Assembly: GCF_026151205.1 (NCBI RefSeq)
Contig: NC_087084.1
Location: 3,775,538-3,839,537, forward strand
Length of the DNA stretch: 64,000 bases
Direction of reading: 5' to 3'
From: Bolinopsis microptera
Lineage: Eukaryota; Ctenophora; Tentaculata; Lobata; Bolinopsidae
The notes under the pieces are model-generated. The model did no database searches. It saw only the letters and a program-made list of their open reading frames with translations, and was not told the origin of the DNA. Of this stretch, positions 57,578 through 64,000 are shown piece by piece. Position numbers and translations under genes: made by a program. Numbering within the stretch: the stretch's first letter is position 1; the number at the start of each line of letters is the position of its first letter.

Positions 57578-58030
57578 GTACGTGTTTTGGAAAATATTGA
57601 TATTTTCGGGATTATTTATGCGATCAAATTAACTTAAGATAATTCTTTATCGTAGATTTAAGCTGAGCTTCCGAATATCATGACTGAAGAATAGAATATT
57701 CAATGGATACGGTTACGTGTGTTAGGAAAATTGATATTTCGGGATTATTATGCGATCAAATTACTTTAGATTTATAATTCTTTATGTAGATAAAATTTAC
57801 CTAGATCCCAATAAGAGTTGCGCTCGTTCCAGCGATCAATTTTGATTATTATCTTCCCCCAAACCAATTCTCCGCCAGCTCGCTGAAAGATGATAATGGT
57901 TTTTGTTGTTGATTTTAATTTCATCTCTTCATGTGAAAGAGGTTGTGGGTTGTATAAAAGTAGCAACGAGATAGAAGCTGAGCTTGCAATATCTTGACTG
58001 AAGAATGGATATCGTTAATTCTTTTATGAA
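57578..58030 (+). repeat. Local direct duplications
   Basis: GATATTTTCGGGATTATTTATGCGATCAAATTA-type sequence occurs at about 57597 and 57730; GCTGAGCTT-C-AATATC-TGACTGAAGAAT occurs at about 57661 and 57976. An overlapping pair of partial duplications. Confidence 0.75.
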
Positions 58031-59989
58031 TGAACACTGGAAAAATTACATTCATTACTGCTTCATTACCTTACGACGAGAGATTTCAAGGCTATATTTA
58101 TTCATTTATTCTAGTCTTGATCCCAATAAATTTTAGACTCGTTTAATGGACCGTAATTCGGCAGTTCCAGTGTATTATCAGTATAAGTAATAACTCCATC
58201 TTATCCACTTATCTGAACATTTGATATCTATCGGCTTCTTGGAGATTCTGCAATCCTGCAGGAAAGATGAGGTGAGTTATTTACTATATAATAGCATTGT
58301 AGCCTCACATGTAACACCCTCAGCTCAAACGATTGTATTCAAAAACTTTAGTATCAGCGCTGCAAACCTCAATTACAAATCTCATCTGAAAATATCTATC
58401 AATGTTGGACAATGTATTTTGGTTAAATTAGGGTTGCAATGCACCAAATTAGCTTCAGAATGTCAATAATTTACCAATATCTATAGAGAACCCTTTGCCG
58501 TTTAGTTAGAGAGTTATCAGTCGTTTTAGAGTGTTATCAGTATACATGACTGGAAACTGAGATCTAGAATCTGAACTTCAGATATTCAGATTCAAATGAG
58601 ATCTAGAATCTGACCTTTAGACAGAACTTTAATATCCGTTCTCACAAGATCCGGCATTACTAATTTCTTACAGACACCAGCTACCAGAACCTGTTACTGA
58701 CAGGCCCCAGTTACCTGTTTACTCGAGTGAGATAATACTATTTTCAAATCCTAGTTTTCGAGAATTGCTAAGTAAACAAACGTTTAATTCACAAGACACG
58801 ATGTTACCTACTTTATGGACGTCGTCAGAAGGATGTTAAAATTTTACGAGTGATCACCTAGTTAATAGTTATCACGTATATGTAAGATATCCCTGCCTAC
58901 CTTTAAAGGATTATGGAACACCATCTTTAGTGACGTTTCTAATTTTCAATTAGACGAGGATCATTAGTATCACAGAATATTTCAAAAATTACCTTAATAT
59001 AGTTTGACCTTTTCAGTGACGTGTATCCTGGATTTAAAGGGTGTCATTAGTGAACACATATAAATAGTAAAATACTTTAACCCTTGGGAGCCCGCCTTAT
59101 CTATAGTCATGTTGAATCCCTCTGTAAGTGTAGTGCGTTCATCGTGTGGGTATGTTTTGTACTACAAAAGAAAAAAACATTTGCAAATTGCCAACACGAA
59201 AGCGTTGATAAATAGTCGCAATATGTTTCATTCATCAGAATGAGTAAACCCAAATCATTAAGCTATCATCAGTGACTGGACGAGTGTGATAAACTAAAAG
59301 ATTTGCATGAGCTTTATTTTTACCGTTAATCGGTATCACGCACAAAAATAACTAAAAGTCACCTTTAATATGTTGTGGACCGTTAGTCGAGATTAATTCC
59401 TTTGAACGCTCATTATAACAGTACAAATATAAGCTGCATTTTTCGCAGATTTACATCACTTAAACATGTAATAATTGATAACTATGATTGAATAAAGAAT
59501 CGGGCCGATTTTCAATTTGATTTCGAAATGTCATCGATAGTGAAGAATATGTAAGACTAATGCAGCCAGTTGTTTTTTCACGTTATAAAGATAATCAACA
59601 ATACTTTGATTACTGTTAATTTAATTAATTACTTTATCTATCAGCTATATCAATAAAAGTTAATTAACTTTCAGAGTAAAAGTGTTAGAGACGAGCAGTT
59701 AATCAGTGCTTGGAAGATAAAAACGTTGTCAACAAAAAAACGTGTCTACAATGCCGACGGGTTCTTAATAAATTAATTATTCTGCGAATGATTAGATTTA
59801 GTTTATTTCAGTTCAACGCTGTTTGTAAACGTTTTTTTCACATGTACACCTATGTAAATTGTATATTTTGGATTTGATTAAAATAAAAAATAATCTAAAA
59901 ACTTGTTTTTGATCTTACATCATCCTGGTGGCTGTTCTTGTGTCAAAAATTTGTCCGAAGCAATCACAGGGGCTAATAAAGCTATGGAT
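58031..59989. other. No recognisable gene
   Basis: A donor-like AGATGAG/GTGAGT is at 58270 without a clear exon. GATCTAGAATCTGA occurs twice (58561, 58601). Confidence 0.35.
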
Positions 59990-60245
59990 TTTCTTAGTTA
60001 TCACCTAATTAAATCACTAATTGCTTTAATTAATCACTAATCACCTTATCAATAAAAATACTCGCCTGATAAATACTAATCACATAATTAATCACTAATC
60101 ACATAATTTACACTAATCACATAAATAATCCTAATCACCTAATTCCGAATAATAGAAATTATTTGGAACTCCCAAAAAACTGTCCACCTAATTAATACAC
60201 TAATCACCTCATTAATCACTAATCACCTAATTAATCACCTAATGA
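59990..60245 (+). repeat. Minisatellite, CTAATCACCTAATTAAT-type units
   Basis: Twelve or more imperfect units of 11-19 bp built from AATCAC and CTAATTA words, interrupted at about 60145-60180. Confidence 0.8.
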
Positions 60246-60387
60246 CAATGACCAGGTGACAGTAGCTGGACGACACACCTCCACTTACGAAGTAAACATA
60301 GTAGACACTCCTCATGTTTGATGTTCAACAATCTCTACCCAAGTGAAATGTTTATATTTAATATCATTAGTTATTATAGTTATTTTA

Positions 60388-60560
60388 ATGGTCCAGTACG
60401 ATAATTATAGAAGATTTGAGGTGCAGTACAAACCTTCAATCTCCATGTGTGACCGCTCTCAACCTGGGATAGTCGCTGATAACAACATCTGTGAGGCATA
60501 CCTGTTCAATTTAAAGGTTGTCATGTGTTCGACAGTTTTCAGAGCTGGGAGGGGGTATTG
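60388..60560 (+). CDS. Possible exon with Cys pair, unknown secreted or membrane protein
   Basis: The frame starts at ATG 60388 (MVQYDNYRRFEVQYKP) or, with a non-ATG start, 15 codons earlier in a hydrophobic LYLISLVIIVILM. It continues SISMCDRSQPGIVADNNICE. A donor-like ATCT/GTGAGG follows at about 60490. CDRSQPGIVADNNICEAYL is similar to CDRNLVGTISITNDDLLCGSYL in the exon at 63609-63871, so both may belong to one gene or a small family. Not recognised further. Confidence 0.3.
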
Positions 60561-62776
60561 ACGATTCAGACAAACCCGGAGCAGAGTACGAAAACAGAGT
60601 CAATTAAAGGAACACACAGCTGGCAAGCAAAATGTTCAAGCAATCATCACAAATCGATAATATTATGAACAGGCTTTACGGGCAGATTCTTGGTTCATTC
60701 CTCAGCTTAGTGGCCAATAGCAATCGATGAGTTACGTCACGTGACTCAAATCCGACCAAAGCAGCAACTGGTGCATTGGGACGGTTATCCTATGTTTACT
60801 TTCTTATCTGTATTTTGACACTCTGTTGAGTGGTTATCAGATCTTTTTGTGTAGGCTACTAGATAGTACAAATACAACATCAACCGAGAGAGAGCGTTGT
60901 CAGATGACGTCGGTTCGTTTCTCGGAGGCGGTTTCACATTGAAGTGGAGGATGGAAGTGCACTGTTCTTTCAGTTGCTCAGTGTTCTCAAAACAGTGCGA
61001 TTAGTTTGTAATCTCACTGTTTGAGAGCAACTAACAACACAGTTGGTGCGATTATTAACTAATTGAATGAAATATAACACCAGAGTTATTGCACTCGGCC
61101 TACGCTCCGTGAAATAAAGCGATAATCGAACTCGGCTTCGCCTCGTGCGAGTATTGTATCATTTGCACTCAACTGCGCCTCGTGCAATAATAGTGTAATT
61201 GCATATATGCTGTTAGATTAGCGTATAAAATCTTTTTTATTCTTGCGCCTTTTTTGCTGGGCCCCTGGGGTATTCACCGCTCTATTTAATCTTTTAGATT
61301 TAGATTATATAAATTTTTCGGGAAATTTATATAGTACATAAAATTTAGAATTCCTTAGATTTACAGAATGCATAGCTTTAAGATTAGACTAGTATATGAT
61401 AGTGGCTGGATTGAGTTTGTTTGGTCGTACCGACGACTAAACCAATCAGATCTCAGCATCGACATCCATATCTTGGAATTCAATGTATTATTCCAAACAA
61501 ACTTGTCGCCAAACAATTAACCTATGGTCTAAAAACAATTTTTACTGGTTATAAATATATTTACCTTTTCAAATTGATGCAAGAAATTTACTCCACAAAT
61601 GTTATAATAATTCTTTGAGTAATACTTTCTTTAGCCGTGATTCATACCTTAATAAACACTACAAAGTAGTTTTAGTGTCAAACCTTATCAGTTCACAGAG
61701 ATAGTGAACTCACGGGGTACCAGTAAATGTATAAATATTTCTTTAAAAACGCGGGAAATTAACGGAAAAATATCGGGTTGCGTAAATTATATTTGAAACT
61801 CTAAGGTGCTTGTTTCACATACTAACCCACACTTGTTCGCGTTTTTTAATATTTCATTATTCCCATTGACCATCCCTGAAAATAAATTGCCGATACACAC
61901 TCGCCGCGTTTCACGTTTTGTTTTATCGCTTTTAAAACGGTTCTTAGCTTCAATAGATGATTGGTATGCTGGAGTCTACTAAACAATATTGATGTGATAA
62001 GACGTGGGGGAATATCCACATTGGTGAGTTTTACTGTGTGCTACACACACCAACACAAGCAGGTTTAGATTTTTATAAGTGACAGTTATTTCCTTTAGAC
62101 TCATACTTTAACGATTTATTGAATGCTTTTGATTAATTTGTTGCTTATTATTAACTCTGCTATGACTACGGAAACCTTTTTTTTTCGAATCATGAATAAA
62201 AATGAAAATTTTCGGGATTGCATGAAAATGTAATCTGCTGTTACCAAATTTAATTATACCAATCTTTTCCGTTACTCACACAAAATTGTACCACAGCAAC
62301 TGGGTTTCCAGAACTTTAAGGAATTAAAATTCATTGTAGAAAACTCGTAATAATCCTTCGCACAAGCCCCATATATATATTGGGAAAATTCTCATACACA
62401 AAAAACGTTAAATTATCTTTCAGCCTCTTAGGATTGGTCATTGCTGCTATTTAGGTCAGGCATATTGGATCTGGTCATTATTCAGCCTCATTTGAAATAC
62501 CATCATGACATTTTTTATGTAGTATATTAAATATGAATTTTACAAGTTATTACTGGAATGAGACAAAAGATTTATTCCTTGTATATATTGCTTTTATGGA
62601 CTTATTGCTATATATTTCGCGAAAGCTAAGATTGTTCGATTTCATGGTGCTCGGAAAAGCCAAGTTCAAAATCCTTTTCGAGTCTCGAAAGGATCCTATA
62701 ATAATCTTTCGGTGTATAATTAGCCAGGAATTATACTCCAGGACGTTCCAAAGAGATTAGATCACGCCTGATTGTC
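60561..62776. other. Mostly unassigned; hairpin-rich patch at 61085-61200
   Basis: At 61092-61195 three related words, each able to fold on itself, follow one another: GCACTCGGCCTACGCTCCGTG, CGAACTCGGCTTCGCCTCG and GCACTCAACTGCGCCTCGTGC (20-21 bases, each a separate unit in the sequence). Elsewhere no gene was seen; frames at 61421 and 62533 have no support. Confidence 0.45.
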
Positions 62777-63205
62777 ATGGAAAAGGAATTGACCAGTGAG
62801 GGTTGAGCAATGGACCTAACGAGGCCCTTGAGCACCGCAAAGTGATCCATGTCGGATATTTCATCATTTTCTCTGGGCTGTTTCCATATTTCAAGGCAGC
62901 TGGTACACAAAGGAACCCAGAAAGAAATTAGAAAACAGCTTACTTTTCTATGAGAAACTAAATTATTATATTACATACCTTTTTGTTTTCGCCTCTTGAA
63001 AAGGGTCTTAATTATAAAATATATTACGGTACATTGTGAGCTTGGAAGTGTACTTTGAAAGGAATTTGCCCAGGTGAGGGTTAGGAGAATGAGACTAACG
63101 AGCTTGAGCACGCAAAGTGAACCATGGAGCATATTTCAATAATTTTTCTCTGGGTCTGTTTCCCTAATTTCAAGGCAAGCTGGTACACAAGGAAGCCAAA
63201 GAAAA
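62777..63205 (+). repeat. Diverged tandem duplication, about 290 bp apart
   Basis: 62781-62940 and 63059-63220 share GTGAGGGTT, TGAGCAC-GCAAAGTGA, TTTTCTCTGGG-CTGTTTCC and TTTCAAGGCA-GCTGGTACAC (each word written in part) in the same order. Confidence 0.8.
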
Positions 63206-63608
63206 ACAGTTCTCTTACTATTAGCAAAACTGTTTCAATAATCTTTTCTCTGTTAAAAATCATTCGAGTCTTGACTATGTGGCTTTCTTCTTACGCAAGT
63301 AAACTGTTATGTGGTTCCTCGTGCTTTGATAAAAGTGGATCGATCAATTACTCAATTACCGCCAAATAAAATTTATTCTTCCAGTTTGGAACTATATACT
63401 CTTTTATGTCAGAAAAATAACGGTGTAAAATTCATATACATCGTTAGGACTCAGATTTTTATTGTCAGTATCTCCAATAATTATATTTCTAATACAAGGC
63501 TTCTCTGGTTCAGATATTTCCTGCATCATCGAGGAGAAAAAATGGTTTTCTAAAGAAACGTTTGCTATTTCGATAGCAACTACACAGAGTATAAATGTTT
63601 GAATACAG
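63206..63608. other. No clear feature
   Basis: A plus-strand frame includes SKLLCGSSCFDKSGSI, vaguely like the neighbouring Cys exon, but has no splice borders and may be an exon relic. Confidence 0.25.
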
Positions 63609-63871
63609 ATGAATTCTACAGACATTATCATGGAAGCCCAGTTTTTCAAGGACAAATCTGTTCACAAGACCCATCATTCTACCAGGCTTGCGATAGAAAT
63701 TTGGTGGGTACGATAAGTATAACCAACGATGATCTTCTCTGTGGAAGTTACTTATGCAAAGTTAACCAACTGGGCTTCTTAGATATCCTTCCACTGTCAT
63801 TTATGAAAGGAGTCGGCTATCTTTGTCACGGTCTGTTTGACTTGGCAACACTAGGAGAGACGAAGAAGGAT
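63609..63871 (+). CDS. Exon of an unknown cysteine-containing (probably extracellular) protein
   Basis: 263 bp with GAATACAG acceptor and GAT/GTGAGG donor; the single open frame starts with two completing bases and ends in phase 0. It reads EFYRHYHGSPVFQGQICSQD, PSFYQACDRNLVGTISITND, DLLCGSYLCK and ends GLFDLATLGETKKD. Five cysteines in the first 70 residues and no lysine-rich or nuclear features suggest an extracellular domain. I do not recognise the family. It resembles the segment at 60388-60500. The rest of the gene must lie beyond the right edge or in upstream exons not found. Confidence 0.5.
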
Positions 63872-64000
63872 GTGAGGTTATGAAATACCACCATGCCTAG
63901 TGGGAGAACGTGGTTTCCTTCTAAGATATCTGTGATGAGATATTTGATACTCACTATTGTTTGAGGATGAAGGTATCTGTAATGGTTTACAAATTATGGT
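63872..64000. other. Presumed intron start at window end
   Basis: Nothing recognised after the GTGAGG site. Confidence 0.3.

Overview
The window is AT-rich, intron-containing animal DNA that is dominated by repeats. GT-AG introns with good consensus sites, tRNA-derived SINEs, non-LTR retrotransposon tails, a Penelope-like fragment, TA-flanked MITEs and a yolk/lipid-transfer-type gene start all point to a metazoan. The style of the transposon proteins fits an aquatic invertebrate such as a cnidarian, but the species cannot be fixed from this sequence.

Layout. 0.1-5.1 kb (minus strand): a type-B DNA polymerase gene of the protein-primed/Polinton kind, split by at least seven phase-consistent introns; its 3' end lies beyond the left edge. 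6-16 kb: a repeat zone with tRNA-like SINE copies, a 1.4 kb inverted-repeat element carrying TCGCGA-rich repeats, a 0.9 kb element nested in it, a second almost identical but internally deleted copy of that nest at 14.7-15.35 kb, a 346-366 bp tandem array and a 14-bp minisatellite. 17-27.8 kb: a mosaic of a few modules (here called X, B, C, D, E and a 0.5 kb MITE) that forms a nearly identical 3.3 kb + 3.3 kb inverted repeat around a 0.54 kb spacer. Inside each arm is a second palindrome (277-bp arms) made from the end of a GIY-YIG/Penelope-like reading frame. 27.8-48.8 kb: mostly non-coding, with several minisatellites, a very long (CA)n tract, G and C homopolymers, one inverted pair of dispersed repeats and a 0.77 kb mariner-type MITE. 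48.8-50 kb: two retrotransposon coding tails and a SINE. 50.8-52 kb: small inverted repeats, GC-rich hairpins and degenerate telomere-like sequence.

Host genes. The best supported is a three-exon major-facilitator transporter on the minus strand (52195-53822, 424 aa, complete, polyA signal downstream). Two exons at 54845-55237 look like the N-terminal beta-domain of a large lipid transfer protein (vitellogenin/apolipoprotein B group). Cysteine-containing exon candidates lie at 60.4 and 63.6 kb, and an isolated exon candidate at 29.4 kb. Everything else in the window is transposon-derived, tandemly repeated or shows nothing recognisable.

The least ordinary parts are the intron-rich polymerase with an OTU-like Cys/His region, and the modular palindrome at 17-27.8 kb with its Penelope-like ends, a degenerate hammerhead-like motif and paired GAA-loop hairpins.
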